DNA of 32,054 nucleotides from Bacteroidales bacterium (GCA_015061005.1 SUXJ01000015.1:1-32054); one strand, 5' to 3'. Positions 16,255 to 25,255 are shown, counted from the stretch's first letter. Program-made: numbers and translations. Notes: generated from the sequence alone by a model not told the origin.

Positions 16255-17445
16255 TTATTTTTTCAAAATTTCGTCAATAATCATTGGAGCCTTGATGAGC
16301 ATTCGCGGAATGTGGAAAGGCCCCTTGAAGATATTGCCCTTGGCCGGCTGCGCCACCGATCCGTCGCGATGCAAATAGCCGTACCATTCGCCGAATTCCG
16401 AGTCGGGCAGATGGTCATAGGTCCAATCATGAGCCATTGCAAACATCTTCAAATATTTGTCATCTCCGGTGGCTTCATAGGCATAGAGAGTAGCAATTAT
16501 GGCTTCGCATTGCGGCCACCAGAACTTCATGTCTTGAGAATAATCTTGAGGAGGGAAATTCTTGCAATCCTTGAAGTTTATAATGCCGCCAAATTCATTA
16601 TCCCAACCCCATTCCCAGCTCCAATCGAGAATGGTCAACGCCATCTGAGTGAGTTCGGGCTCCCAATTGCGATACTTGGCTTCTTCAAGCAGGAACCAAG
16701 CCGTTTCGATGCAATGACCGGGGTTTATGGTGCGCCCATTGAGCGTATCGATGATTTCGCCCTCGGGAGTAACCATTTCGAGCAATGCTTTTACTTCTGG
16801 GTGCATAAACTTATCGCGAATTTGCTTGACGGAATAAAGGATTTGCTCGTCAAGAATCGGGTCGGGAATCACCTGACGAATACGCGATGCAGTGTTGATA
16901 AGAATCATCGTGATGCTGTGGCCAATGGCCTTCAGCTCGGGCAGATACTTCGGTTCGAGCACGCCGGTATCAATGAAGCGCAAAATGTCGTGAAACAGTT
17001 GCAACGCTTTTTTGGCATACTCCTCTGAACCTGTTGCCAAGGCGTATTCGCTGAACGCTATGGCGGCAAAACATTCTGAGAAAACGTATCTGCGCTTACG
17101 GAGCGGTTTGCCCTCGGCTGTCACTTCGAAATACATTCGCCCGTCTGTGCGGTCAAAGCAATGCGACTCAATGAAATCTATGCAACTCTTTGAAAATTCA
17201 AGATATTCAGGGTTCTTCTCAAGATTATTATAGGCAAACGCATAAATGAACCCGCATCGACCCTGAAACCATACCGATTTGGTCGAGTCCATGAGATTTC
17301 CTTCGCGGTCAAGGCACGTGTAAACGCCACCATTGACCTTGTCCCAACCTTTTTCAAGCCAAAAGGGGAGAATGTTGGTCAGTGCGTCTTTGCGATAAAG
17401 CTCCCGATGTTCACACAAAAATTCACGAGTGAGGTCTGAAATCAT
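16255..17445 (-). CDS. nanE: N-acylglucosamine 2-epimerase (ManNAc to GlcNAc)
   Basis: A 396-residue (alpha/alpha)6-barrel enzyme of the AGE/renin-binding-protein family. Family segments seen are GYLHRDGSVAQPAKGNIFKGPFHIPRMLI at the C terminus (quoted here by its key residues W, H, K, F, H and R), NPGHCIETAWFLLEEA and FWWPQCEAIIATLYAYE, with the histidines expected for epimerisation. In Bacteroides fragilis an AGE-type NanE converts ManNAc released by the lyase to GlcNAc without prior phosphorylation. It starts 3 bp after the lyase stop and ends 1 bp before the next start, so the operon link is firm. The substrate is inferred from the neighbours. Confidence 0.9.
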   Translation of the reverse strand: MISDLTREFLCEHRELYRKDALTNILPFWLEKGWDKVNGGVYTCLDREGNLMDSTKSVWFQGRCGFIYAFAYNNLEKNPEYLEFSKSCIDFIESHCFDRTDGRMYFEVTAEGKPLRKRRYVFSECFAAIAFSEYALATGSEEYAKKALQLFHDILRFIDTGVLEPKYLPELKAIGHSITMILINTASRIRQVIPDPILDEQILYSVKQIRDKFMHPEVKALLEMVTPEGEIIDTLNGRTINPGHCIETAWFLLEEAKYRNWEPELTQMALTILDWSWEWGWDNEFGGIINFKDCKNFPPQDYSQDMKFWWPQCEAIIATLYAYEATGDDKYLKMFAMAHDWTYDHLPDSEFGEWYGYLHRDGSVAQPAKGNIFKGPFHIPRMLIKAPMIIDEILKK

Positions 17446-17448
17446 GGC

Positions 17449-18372
17449 TTATAACTTGTTGCAGCGTTCAAAAAATCCGATTTCTTCAAGTTCTCGCTTC
17501 ATTTGTGCTTCTTCTTCATCGGTCACATTACGGAAGGGAGTGCGATTCGGGCCGAGGTCCAAACCGATCAGTTTCATGATCCGCTTTCCGCCGACAATAT
17601 TGCCGCGATAACGACAAATAACGTTAATCACCTCTTGCGAGAAATTTTGATGCTCACGCGCCGCCTCAATATCACCGCGATTCCAAGCGTCGATTATTGC
17701 GGTCAGCTCTCGGCCGTTATAGTTGGTGGTGCCGCCAATGCCTCCTCGTGCGCCACCCATTGCCAAACAAGGCAAAATGGTTTCGTCCTGACCATGAAGC
17801 ATATCATATTTTCCGTCTTTGTAGAGGCGACATTGATTGTATTCATACAGGCTCTCAAACGTGTACTTGATGCCGGCGAAGTTGGGCACTCTGCCGTCCA
17901 CAGCTTTCAGCACGTCGAGCATAGGCAAAAACGCGCCGTTAAATGCCGGAATATGGTAAAAATAGAACGGCAGCGAGGGCGCACCACACGCGATTTCTTC
18001 AATGTATTTCACCAACTCTTCCACTCTGGCGATTTTAGGGAACGGAGGAGCCATAGCGCCGATACCCCATGCACCGATTTCTTCAGCATGGCGAGCAAGT
18101 TCGCGACTATCGCGCACGCAGCAACTGCCCACGTGGACAATCACCTTAAAACCTTCCGGAGCAGCCTTTACCCATGCTTCTGCCAGAGCTTTTCGTTCTT
18201 CGGTAGTTAGCATATAGCCCTCGCCTGAGGAGCCGTTAACAAACACTCCCTTGAGACCGTTTTTTTGCAACATCGCTGCATAAGCCGGAATAGGCGCCAA
18301 ATTCACATTGCCATCTGCATCAAACGGAGTAAACGGGGCATCAATAAGCCCTACTATTTTTTCAAATTCCAT
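17449..18372 (-). CDS. nanA: N-acetylneuraminate lyase
   Basis: A 307-residue class I aldolase of the DHDPS/NAL family. GSSGE (48-51) binds the carboxylate; Y139 (FYFYHIPAF) and the Schiff-base lysine K169 (FAGIKYTFE) are in place. The FYFYHIPA segment and the sialic-acid gene context favour NAL over dihydrodipicolinate synthase. It cleaves Neu5Ac to ManNAc and pyruvate in the cytoplasm. In Bacteroides the same gene is called nanL. It follows the transporter by 24 bp. Confidence 0.93.
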   Translation of the reverse strand: MEFEKIVGLIDAPFTPFDADGNVNLAPIPAYAAMLQKNGLKGVFVNGSSGEGYMLTTEERKALAEAWVKAAPEGFKVIVHVGSCCVRDSRELARHAEEIGAWGIGAMAPPFPKIARVEELVKYIEEIACGAPSLPFYFYHIPAFNGAFLPMLDVLKAVDGRVPNFAGIKYTFESLYEYNQCRLYKDGKYDMLHGQDETILPCLAMGGARGGIGGTTNYNGRELTAIIDAWNRGDIEAAREHQNFSQEVINVICRYRGNIVGGKRIMKLIGLDLGPNRTPFRNVTDEEEAQMKRELEEIGFFERCNKL

Positions 18373-18396
18373 AATCTGTCCTATTATTTTAAGTTA

Positions 18397-19656
18397 TTAT
18401 TTATCGGTTTCTTCTAAATCCTTATCGTCATATTTGGGACGCAACACGAGCAGCTGCAAAGCCAGAGCAACGAGTAATATGCCGCCCATCATTGCAAAAC
18501 ACAGACCCAGCCCTACGCTATCGCTCAGGCGTCCGAGCAGTTGTGTGGTAACCGCACCCATCATGACTCCCACGGAGTTCATGAAGCCATAAGCCATTGC
18601 CCTGCGGCGAGATGAGACGAACTGACACAGGATAGGCATATTGTTGGCATCAAACATGCCATAGCCCACACCGAAACACAGTCCGGCAAGGATGGAGAGG
18701 AATGCGTTGTCGGCCAGTCCGATAAGCACTAATGCCGGAATCATCATCGACAAGCCGATGGCACTCGTGAAGATACGACCTCTAACGTTGCGACGCACCC
18801 AGCGGTCACTGAGCGGTCCGCCAATCATCACGCCGATAAAGCTTGAAACGGCGATGGTCAATGTTGCCATCGGTCCTGCCCAATCCATGCCTATGCCGAG
18901 GTTTTCATGGAACAATGTGGGCAGCCAGTTTTTAGTTGCCCAACCGGGAATCGAACTCGTTGCAAAGAAAAAGAGTATCACCCAAAACGCCATGGTGGAG
19001 AACACGGCAACGAGTGACTGCACCACGCCCTCACTCTTAGCCTTCGGGGCGGTGGCGGCAACGGGGATGTTCGCTTCACGAGGCTTCTCGTGGAGCAACA
19101 CAATGAGCAAAGCGGCATATACCACACCTATGATACCGAACCACTGGAAGGTGGCTTGCCATGACCATGTCGATGCCACCATTGAGCCAAATCCGCCCAG
19201 GGCTTGACCGCAATAGAGTCCGGTCATGTGCAGACCGATTGCAAGCGACCTCCCTTTGCCGCTGAAGTAGTCGGCAATCAACGACAGAGCCGAGGGAATA
19301 TAAAGTGCTTCACTGATACCCATAATTCCGCGCAGCACCATCAATTGATTCAAATTATCACACAGTCCCATAGCATAGGTAACCGCAGACCACACGCCCA
19401 ACGAGCCGACAATGAGCCACTTACGGCTGATACGGTCGGCAACGGCTCCGGAAAACGGGCTCGCCACACCATAAACCCACAAGAATATTGCCATCAACGC
19501 GCCAAAAGCTTCCGCATTATGCAATGCCGGAATGTCGATTGCGATGCTGCCCTGCATTGTCGACAGCATTTGACGGTCAAGATAATTTAACAATGCCACT
19601 ATCCAAAGCAGCCCCACTACCACCCACGGATAGATTTTCATTTGTTGTAATTTCAT
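18397..19656 (-). CDS. nanT: MFS transporter, probably for sialic acid
   Basis: A 419-residue major facilitator with about 12 membrane helices. The first helix begins PWVVVGLLWIVALLNYLDRQ, typical of the anion:cation symporter branch. The loop motif DRISRKW follows helix 2, with a matching loop (GGPLSDRWVRRN) in the second half. Substrate cannot be read from the sequence alone; being first in an operon with the lyase and epimerase points to Neu5Ac, as NanT in B. fragilis. The ATG at 19656 lies 28 nt from the -7 box. Confidence 0.85.
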   Translation of the reverse strand: MKLQQMKIYPWVVVGLLWIVALLNYLDRQMLSTMQGSIAIDIPALHNAEAFGALMAIFLWVYGVASPFSGAVADRISRKWLIVGSLGVWSAVTYAMGLCDNLNQLMVLRGIMGISEALYIPSALSLIADYFSGKGRSLAIGLHMTGLYCGQALGGFGSMVASTWSWQATFQWFGIIGVVYAALLIVLLHEKPREANIPVAATAPKAKSEGVVQSLVAVFSTMAFWVILFFFATSSIPGWATKNWLPTLFHENLGIGMDWAGPMATLTIAVSSFIGVMIGGPLSDRWVRRNVRGRIFTSAIGLSMMIPALVLIGLADNAFLSILAGLCFGVGYGMFDANNMPILCQFVSSRRRAMAYGFMNSVGVMMGAVTTQLLGRLSDSVGLGLCFAMMGGILLVALALQLLVLRPKYDDKDLEETDK

Positions 19657-19683
19657 GGATATTTTGATTTAAAGTCTATGTTG

Positions 19684-19715
19684 CAAAGATAATGTTTTTT
19701 TCGTGAAAGGTCAAA
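19684..19715 (-). promoter_or_regulatory. Promoter of the nan-porX operon
   Basis: On the minus strand: TTTG (19715-19712), a 20-nt spacer, TATCTTTG (19691-19684). Both boxes are exact matches to the Bacteroidetes consensus. The -33 box overlaps the last two codons and stop of the upstream GH3-family gene. No further TAnnTTTG was found in the short gaps between the seven genes down to 10061, so this may be the only promoter. Confidence 0.8.
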
Positions 19716-21222
19716 GACCGCCAAGCATTTCCAAAATCGGATCGACAATGCGCCGGTCAGGACTCAAACGCGGCACTTTGCGCTGCCCGCCGAGCTTGCC
19801 GGTCGAAGCAAGCCATCGATTAAACGTTCCGCCGGGCACTTCAATAACCTCAATCGGGTCAAGAAATATCGAGCCGCTGCGTTTGGCATCATAATCGCTG
19901 TTTTGCTTGCGCAAGTTCTCATCGAGTTTTGCTGCAAACGCGGCAATATCTGCCGGCGACTTCGAAAACTCCACCAACCATTGGTGACGTCCCTTTGAGC
20001 CGTCGGTGGTGTAAACCGGAGCTGCCGTGTAATCATCGGCGGCGCATGCGAGTTCTCTGCACGTTGCCGAAAGTGCGGCATCGGTGTTATGCACCATCAC
20101 TTCCTCGCCAAACGCATTGATAAACAATTTGGTGCGACCGGCAATGGAGATGCGCAACGGAGCCACGCTTTCGATTCTCACCGTGTCACCTATCGGATAA
20201 CGCCAAAGCCCATTCGGTGCAGTGATAATCAGCGCATAAACTTTGCCTTGCTCCACTTCCCATGACTTCAACGGCTCTCTGCCATCCATCGGATCGAACT
20301 CATAAAATACTCCTGCGTCGGGCAGAAGCAACATCGAACCGGGAGCTCTCAGATCTTGAACACCGAAGAATCCCTCCGAGGCATTATACGTTTCCAAATA
20401 TCTCATTTTGGAGGTGTCGGTTATGCTTTCATATTGCGCCCTGTATGGACCGAATGCTATGCCTCCGTGGAAAAACACTTCCAAGTTGGGCCACACATCA
20501 TGGATTGTCTCCGCTTCGGCAGCTTTTATCACCTCGCGCAGCACGGTCAAGAACCACGACGGGACTCCGGAAATAGTTCGCACATCGGCGGCGATTGACG
20601 CCTGCACCAATGCCGGAAGTTTTTCACGCCAATCAGCCATCAGCGCAACGTCTTTCTTGGCGGGAATACGCAGCATTGCCGACGCTCCGGGCATTTTCTC
20701 AATCAATTGGGCGGACAAATCGCCGATACACACTGTCGGCGGCACATCGCTGAGGGTGGATGCGAAACTCCCTCCCAAAATAAACGAACGACCGCCAAGG
20801 ACTTTACTATCCGGATATAGTCGCAAGTATTGTGCAACCACTGATGCCGAACCTCGAAAGTGATTACGCTTAAGCGAATCATCGGTAACGGGCACATATT
20901 TGCTAAAGCCGTCGGAGGTGCCCGAGGATTGGGCAAACCGGCGACAAACGCCTCGCCACAACACATCGCTCTCACCTCTTATCATACGCATAACGTCCTC
21001 TCGAATAGCCTCATACGGACGCTGCGGGACTCGTGAACAATACTCGTTGGCACTCCCGATTGACGCAAACGCATACTTGCTCCCCATTTCAGTTGAGCGA
21101 GCATCATGGAGCAATGTGCGGAGCACTCTGGTTTGCGACCGCTCTAAGTCATCGGCATGGTGAGCCAATTCCTTGGCTCGAGCCACGAAAAACGGTCGGC
21201 ATATAGGCGTTAAATTTATCAT
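19711..21222 (-). CDS. GH3 auxin-responsive-promoter family adenylating protein
   Basis: A 503-residue cytoplasmic member of the ANL adenylate-forming superfamily. The ATP-binding motif SSGTSDGFSKYVP lies at 99-111. The later motifs YNASEGFFG and GLWRYPIGDTVRI, then GRTKLFINAFGEEV, are those of GH3 enzymes. Plant members conjugate acyl acids to amino acids; the substrate of the Bacteroidetes members is unknown. The ATG at 21222 (MINLTPICRPFF) matches family starts; the in-frame extension to 21285 runs through the promoter and is rejected. The -7 box is only 5 bp upstream of the ATG, so the mRNA may be leaderless or nearly so. Confidence 0.87.
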   Translation of the reverse strand: MINLTPICRPFFVARAKELAHHADDLERSQTRVLRTLLHDARSTEMGSKYAFASIGSANEYCSRVPQRPYEAIREDVMRMIRGESDVLWRGVCRRFAQSSGTSDGFSKYVPVTDDSLKRNHFRGSASVVAQYLRLYPDSKVLGGRSFILGGSFASTLSDVPPTVCIGDLSAQLIEKMPGASAMLRIPAKKDVALMADWREKLPALVQASIAADVRTISGVPSWFLTVLREVIKAAEAETIHDVWPNLEVFFHGGIAFGPYRAQYESITDTSKMRYLETYNASEGFFGVQDLRAPGSMLLLPDAGVFYEFDPMDGREPLKSWEVEQGKVYALIITAPNGLWRYPIGDTVRIESVAPLRISIAGRTKLFINAFGEEVMVHNTDAALSATCRELACAADDYTAAPVYTTDGSKGRHQWLVEFSKSPADIAAFAAKLDENLRKQNSDYDAKRSGSIFLDPIEVIEVPGGTFNRWLASTGKLGGQRKVPRLSPDRRIVDPILEMLGGL

Positions 21223-21227
21223 ACACG

Positions 21228-21258
21228 CAAATTTACGCGTTTTCCACAATTTCCGAAA
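21228..21258 (-). promoter_or_regulatory. Promoter for the GH3-family gene
   Basis: On the minus strand TAAATTTG (21235-21228) fits TAnnTTTG, with TTTC at 21258-21255 after a 19-nt spacer. It is almost in contact with the start codon at 21222. Confidence 0.6.
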
Positions 21259-21301
21259 CTTTTTTCGGCAAAATCTACGCTTCAAGCCGTCTTTTTAAAG
21301 G

Positions 21302-21309
21302 TAATTTTG
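21302..21309 (+). promoter_or_regulatory. -7 box for the 21324 gene
   Basis: TAATTTTG matches TAnnTTTG and lies 14 nt before the ATG at 21324. No good -33 TTTG is seen. It is divergent from the GH3 promoter, with about 65 bp between the two -7 boxes. Confidence 0.6.
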
Positions 21310-21323
21310 CAATAAAAAAGCCC

Positions 21324-23225
21324 ATGAATTTCAAAATCGATTTACCCAAAGCCGCAGATTGGGATGCCGCGGAAAATTATGCCGAAAATCTGCGTGAAAC
21401 GAAAGTGGCAGGCATCACAGGTTGCATTCCGGTCGGCACACCGGCAATTTTGGCGGAAAATGCCGGAGCAATCACCGAAGTGTTGCCCGGCGGAAACATT
21501 CTCGCAGTCTCCGATGACCGCCATGACCTTTTTCTCAACGGAGACGCTGCCGGCAGCCTTAGTTCACCTTTGGCAGCCATTCTGCCTCAAGGCAATAACG
21601 AAGCCTTGCTTTTTACCCCGGACGGCGTTGAAATCTTTGCCAACGGCAAACTGCAAGAAGGAGCTCCGGGACTTGACAGCGTGCAGATTTCTGTCAATGA
21701 AACCACAGAGCCGGCAACCGAAGTGGTTGAAATGCCACCGTTTTCAGGCTCTTATTCGCGGCCTTACGGCGTTCTGACCGATGCCGACACCGACGCAGCC
21801 GCCGAAGCGGTCTCCGCTGCCCTGAACTCTTTGGAAGCTCGCGCTCGGGCAGCCGGCAAGTGGATTTTTCCGGTGCAAATTGCGTGGCGCATGCTTGATT
21901 CCGACGGCCGCATAATCCTTCAGTCGCCTCCGATTGCAGTCGGGACTATGCCCAAACTCTCACCATTGCAGTTCAATGCCATTCATTCCGAGACTTCACT
22001 ATCAGTTGTTAACACCTCGCTTCTGCAAGTCAACTTCTTTGACCTACGGGTGCAAATAAAGGCATCTGCATCGCAATTCTGGCAAAATCGCGTTGCAGCA
22101 ATCGAAATAATATCATGGCCGATGCTCGCCCGACCGGTAGGCGTCAGCGGCAGTTTCACCCAAACAGACTCCTCAGCGTCTTCACTGACCCTCACCGCGT
22201 CTTTGTCGGAACCGGACTTTGACTCTACCGCCCCACGCTTGATTGCGCGAATCAAATCGCCCTTAGAATTCGGGGCAGACTCCGCGCTTAATCGAATCGA
22301 TGAGTCGCCTTGCGAGTATCAGTATTCCACCGATTGCAACATTATTCTTCCGTCAGCTGTCTGTGATGCCGGAACCATCACTGCCTACGGGCTGTCCGAC
22401 AAGCCCGGGATGCTGGCCGTGGCATCGGGCAGCGATCCGCTGCTCATTCGAGCCACTCGTCGAATCTGCATGTCGAAGATTTTGCGCATAACGCCTCCGG
22501 CAGGCACAGCCGGCGGCTGGAACTACGGACGCCATCACTTGCTGGCATTTACCGTCGACGGGATATATGCTGTCAGCATAGACAGCAGCATGCGCACCAT
22601 ATCATCATCGCGATTGGCACCGCTGGGCATTGAGCGAGCCGATGCGGTCTCCGTTTCGCCCGAAGCAATCTACGTGGCGTCGATCTCCGGAAATCTACTC
22701 CGACTTAAAGGCACTCGCATCGAAACGCTGAAGATTCCGATAACCCCGAAAGCGGTGTGCCGAAACGTTCGCAACGGCGAACTATGGGTGGCACCGGAGT
22801 TCGGATGCCCCATGGTGATGAACGATTCCGGCGGAGTGAGTCTTCGCACTGACATAACCATTGCCCGCTTCATTGAACCGGCCATGGCGATCGACTCGTC
22901 GGGGCGATTGCGAAATCTCGCCGATGAAAATCCGGCGGACGATACTTACATAGAATGGCGCAGAAGAGAAATCTGCGAAGTCCGAGAGCAGATGCATAAG
23001 GCTCTCTGGGTCATCGACGCCGAGAGAGCCTCAAATTTGTCGCTTCAAGTTTTGGCAGATTCGGGAGGGGCTCCGCAACGCTTATTGGAGTTGACTGCCA
23101 ACGGACCCATCAATGCGCCTGTTGCCGCTTCATTTCGCGCACCGCGACGCGCCTTCTACACCGCCAAGCTCCGCGGTTCGCTCCGCAGTCCGGCAAGACT
23201 GCTTCAGCTCACTCTTACTCGCTGA
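21324..23225 (+). CDS. Large protein of unknown function
   Basis: A 633-residue protein with no signal peptide or membrane segment, so it is probably cytoplasmic. I do not recognise a family. It looks beta-rich, with short recurring strand-turn units such as ILAVSDDRHDLFLNG, LLFTPDGVEIFANG and LAFTVDGIYAVSI that could be propeller blades. The segment IAWRMLDSDGRIILQSPPI resembles, loosely, a motif in large hypothetical proteins of Bacteroidales prophages. The C terminus is basic (RRAFYTAKLRGSLRSPARLL). It stands alone between a divergent GH3-family gene and a convergent exported glycosidase. Confidence 0.7.
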   Translation: MNFKIDLPKAADWDAAENYAENLRETKVAGITGCIPVGTPAILAENAGAITEVLPGGNILAVSDDRHDLFLNGDAAGSLSSPLAAILPQGNNEALLFTPDGVEIFANGKLQEGAPGLDSVQISVNETTEPATEVVEMPPFSGSYSRPYGVLTDADTDAAAEAVSAALNSLEARARAAGKWIFPVQIAWRMLDSDGRIILQSPPIAVGTMPKLSPLQFNAIHSETSLSVVNTSLLQVNFFDLRVQIKASASQFWQNRVAAIEIISWPMLARPVGVSGSFTQTDSSASSLTLTASLSEPDFDSTAPRLIARIKSPLEFGADSALNRIDESPCEYQYSTDCNIILPSAVCDAGTITAYGLSDKPGMLAVASGSDPLLIRATRRICMSKILRITPPAGTAGGWNYGRHHLLAFTVDGIYAVSIDSSMRTISSSRLAPLGIERADAVSVSPEAIYVASISGNLLRLKGTRIETLKIPITPKAVCRNVRNGELWVAPEFGCPMVMNDSGGVSLRTDITIARFIEPAMAIDSSGRLRNLADENPADDTYIEWRRREICEVREQMHKALWVIDAERASNLSLQVLADSGGAPQRLLELTANGPINAPVAASFRAPRRAFYTAKLRGSLRSPARLLQLTLTR

Positions 23226-23259
23226 ATATCAACCGTTGCCGACCTCTTTAAGCTCGCGC

Positions 23260-24849
23260 TTATTCAGCGCGCTCAATGGCACGACGCACCGACGCAACCT
23301 GCTCAGCGGAAGTCAAGCCCTCGGCGTTCAGCGCGGCGTCCACTTCCGTCATATCTGCACCGGATTCGCGCAGCAGTCTGATTTTTTCAGTCATCTGTAT
23401 GCCTTCGCGCAAACGTTCCTGACGAATCGACGTGCGCGGTCCGGGATACATGAAATACGTATCGCCGGCACTGAACAAACGAAATCGAGTGTCTTCCAAC
23501 GGAGTCTGATTCCAATTTATCCACGACCAATGCAAGTAACCGTCAAAACCTTTGGCAATGGCATAGAGCGGAAGCCATGCAGCATCGCTCGGATTGTTGT
23601 TGCTCAAAATATTTGGCTCCGATTCCGTGCAGCAGGTGTACATTGTGGTTACTCTGCCGGCAGCCTTGCGTGAGTTCATTTCCTCGGCAGTAAATGACTT
23701 TCCGTAAGGAATACAATAGTCATGCAACTTATCGACCAATTCTTCGTGGCGATTTCCCGCAAGAGCCATCTTCATATCCGGCACGGTGCGCTTTACCAAG
23801 TCATAGGCGTCCATCATCGACTTCAAGCCGCGCTCGTCCATGGCTATACAAGTTTTTTCAAACCATCCCTTTTCTTTTAAATGGCGCGCAAAATCAGTTA
23901 AAAATGCGCCCCACAGGTCATCATAAGCCGCCGTGCCGGTCGGAGTGTCGAGAGTCTGATATTTACCGGTTAATTGGTCAAAATATCTGAAACTCATGTC
24001 CCACGGCACCATCGAATAGCAATTTATTTGCTTGCTGATGCCGCACTCTTCCATCATTTCTACGTAGCGGTCGAATATCGTATAATCGAAACGCCAACTC
24101 CCGTCAAGGCGGCGCACCGTCTCTACCATCGGGTCAAATTTATCTTCGCTTTGCACTCCCCACGGCTCATAGAACAACACCGTGCTCACCACCTTTTGGC
24201 CCAAACTTGCCAGCTCACGCATGTAGGGTTTCAGTGCCTCAATATGCTCATCGCTCCATCGTTCCAAGCCGTAATAGCGACTCACCGAGTAGGGCTGCTG
24301 CCACAAATCAAGATGAAATGCCCAATCCTTCGGTTCGGTCAGCACTCGTTCGCTGATTTTCACCACCAAAGGCAGTTCTCCCACGGTTTTGCCTTTTTCG
24401 TCTTTGATTTTAAGCGCCGTTTTCATTTCGCCGGGGCGCGCATCTGCCGGCACGTCTATGCTGCACCAAACGGGATACAGGCGTCCGGCTTCGGGAGTAA
24501 CGCAGCGTTCAATGTCTATGATGTCGGCTACCAGCCATGGCGTCAACTTAAAATTATGATCGCCACAAGAACGCTGATCATCAGTGACCACATAGCGCAT
24601 AAATCGGGCATCGCCGCCTTTCATTTCAACCGAGAGCGGTCCGTCGAGTCCGTCACTGCTCATCAAAGCCGCCTCTACTGCCACCTTTTCCCCACGCCAT
24701 GCGCTGATGGTGTCAGGTCCGGCATACATTTCTGCGGGAAGAGCATTGGGAACGTGATGAACATCTTTACTAACCCAGCCAAACTTCAATTCGGCATTCG
24801 CGGTCAAAGCCACGGCTGCAACAGCCATAAAAGTGAATATCTTTTTCAT
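23260..24849 (-). CDS. Exported DUF4091 / GH123-like glycoside hydrolase
   Basis: A 529-residue protein with signal peptide 1-19 (MKKIFTFMAVAAVALTANA). An N-terminal beta-sandwich domain (about 20-170) precedes a TIM-barrel region and a DUF4091-type C terminus with GYLHWSWINWN. The acidic pair D338/E339 (CIAMDERGL) is placed like the Asp-Glu catalytic pair of GH123 beta-N-acetylgalactosaminidases, which use substrate-assisted catalysis. Activity on GalNAc glycans is therefore plausible but inferred. It has no T9SS-type tail, so it is probably periplasmic. The ATG at 24849 is chosen because the -7 box lies at 24868-24875, inside the longer ORF. Confidence 0.82.
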   Translation of the reverse strand: MKKIFTFMAVAAVALTANAELKFGWVSKDVHHVPNALPAEMYAGPDTISAWRGEKVAVEAALMSSDGLDGPLSVEMKGGDARFMRYVVTDDQRSCGDHNFKLTPWLVADIIDIERCVTPEAGRLYPVWCSIDVPADARPGEMKTALKIKDEKGKTVGELPLVVKISERVLTEPKDWAFHLDLWQQPYSVSRYYGLERWSDEHIEALKPYMRELASLGQKVVSTVLFYEPWGVQSEDKFDPMVETVRRLDGSWRFDYTIFDRYVEMMEECGISKQINCYSMVPWDMSFRYFDQLTGKYQTLDTPTGTAAYDDLWGAFLTDFARHLKEKGWFEKTCIAMDERGLKSMMDAYDLVKRTVPDMKMALAGNRHEELVDKLHDYCIPYGKSFTAEEMNSRKAAGRVTTMYTCCTESEPNILSNNNPSDAAWLPLYAIAKGFDGYLHWSWINWNQTPLEDTRFRLFSAGDTYFMYPGPRTSIRQERLREGIQMTEKIRLLRESGADMTEVDAALNAEGLTSAEQVASVRRAIERAE

Positions 24850-24867
24850 AACAATTTTAATTTTCCG

Positions 24868-24897
24868 CAAAGTTACTAAATTCCTTAAACAAATAAA
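24868..24897 (-). promoter_or_regulatory. Promoter for the GH123-like gene
   Basis: On the minus strand TAACTTTG (24875-24868) is an exact -7 box. A TTTA at 24897-24894 is one base off the -33 element with an 18-nt spacer. Confidence 0.65.
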
Positions 24898-24913
24898 ACC
24901 CCTCCTCTCTCTA

Positions 24914-25249
24914 CTAAATCCCGGGGATCACGCGCATTCGCGCCTTCAGTCGTTTGAGCAGCTCGGGGCGCGCACTGCGATGAGTCAATCGAGCCAACAT
25001 CCTGTCGGTCACGACTTCTTCCAACGCCGCCCGATAGTCGCCGCCAAGCTCAACCGAGTCAACTCCTTGCACGGGTTTGCCCAATTCAACACACAGTCCG
25101 GCAAAGGCATCGCGCCCCAGCGCATCCAACGCATCAGAGTCTTGCAAACCCAACGGTCCGGGCAGTCGCGGATCATTCAACTTCATGTTTAGCGCCGACA
25201 GCGCATAGATTGTCTCTTTTATTCTCTCTAAACTAATCTGATTCAACAT
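24914..25249 (-). CDS. Small protein of unknown function
   Basis: A 111-residue protein from the ATG at 25249; a TTG two codons earlier is rejected. No signal peptide or known motif. The N-terminal half reads as a helix (LERIKETIYALSALNMKLN) followed by a Gly/Asp-rich turn region, and the C terminus is basic and helical. It starts 6 bp after the stop of the 155-codon ORF upstream, so the two are probably co-transcribed. I could not name a family. Confidence 0.65.
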   Translation of the reverse strand: MLNQISLERIKETIYALSALNMKLNDPRLPGPLGLQDSDALDALGRDAFAGLCVELGKPVQGVDSVELGGDYRAALEEVVTDRMLARLTHRSARPELLKRLKARMRVIPGI

Positions 25250-25255
25250 AATCAA

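Noticed and set aside
16219-17028. 269-codon plus-strand ORF opposite the epimerase gene
   Set aside because: No recognisable protein and no promoter; the opposite frame is a clear AGE-family epimerase in an operon.
17503-18210. 235-codon plus-strand ORF opposite the lyase gene
   Set aside because: Shadow of the N-acetylneuraminate lyase, whose active-site residues are all present.
23974-24879. 301-codon plus-strand ORF opposite the GH123-like gene
   Set aside because: His/Arg-rich translation without motifs; the minus strand carries a signal peptide, catalytic pair and promoter.
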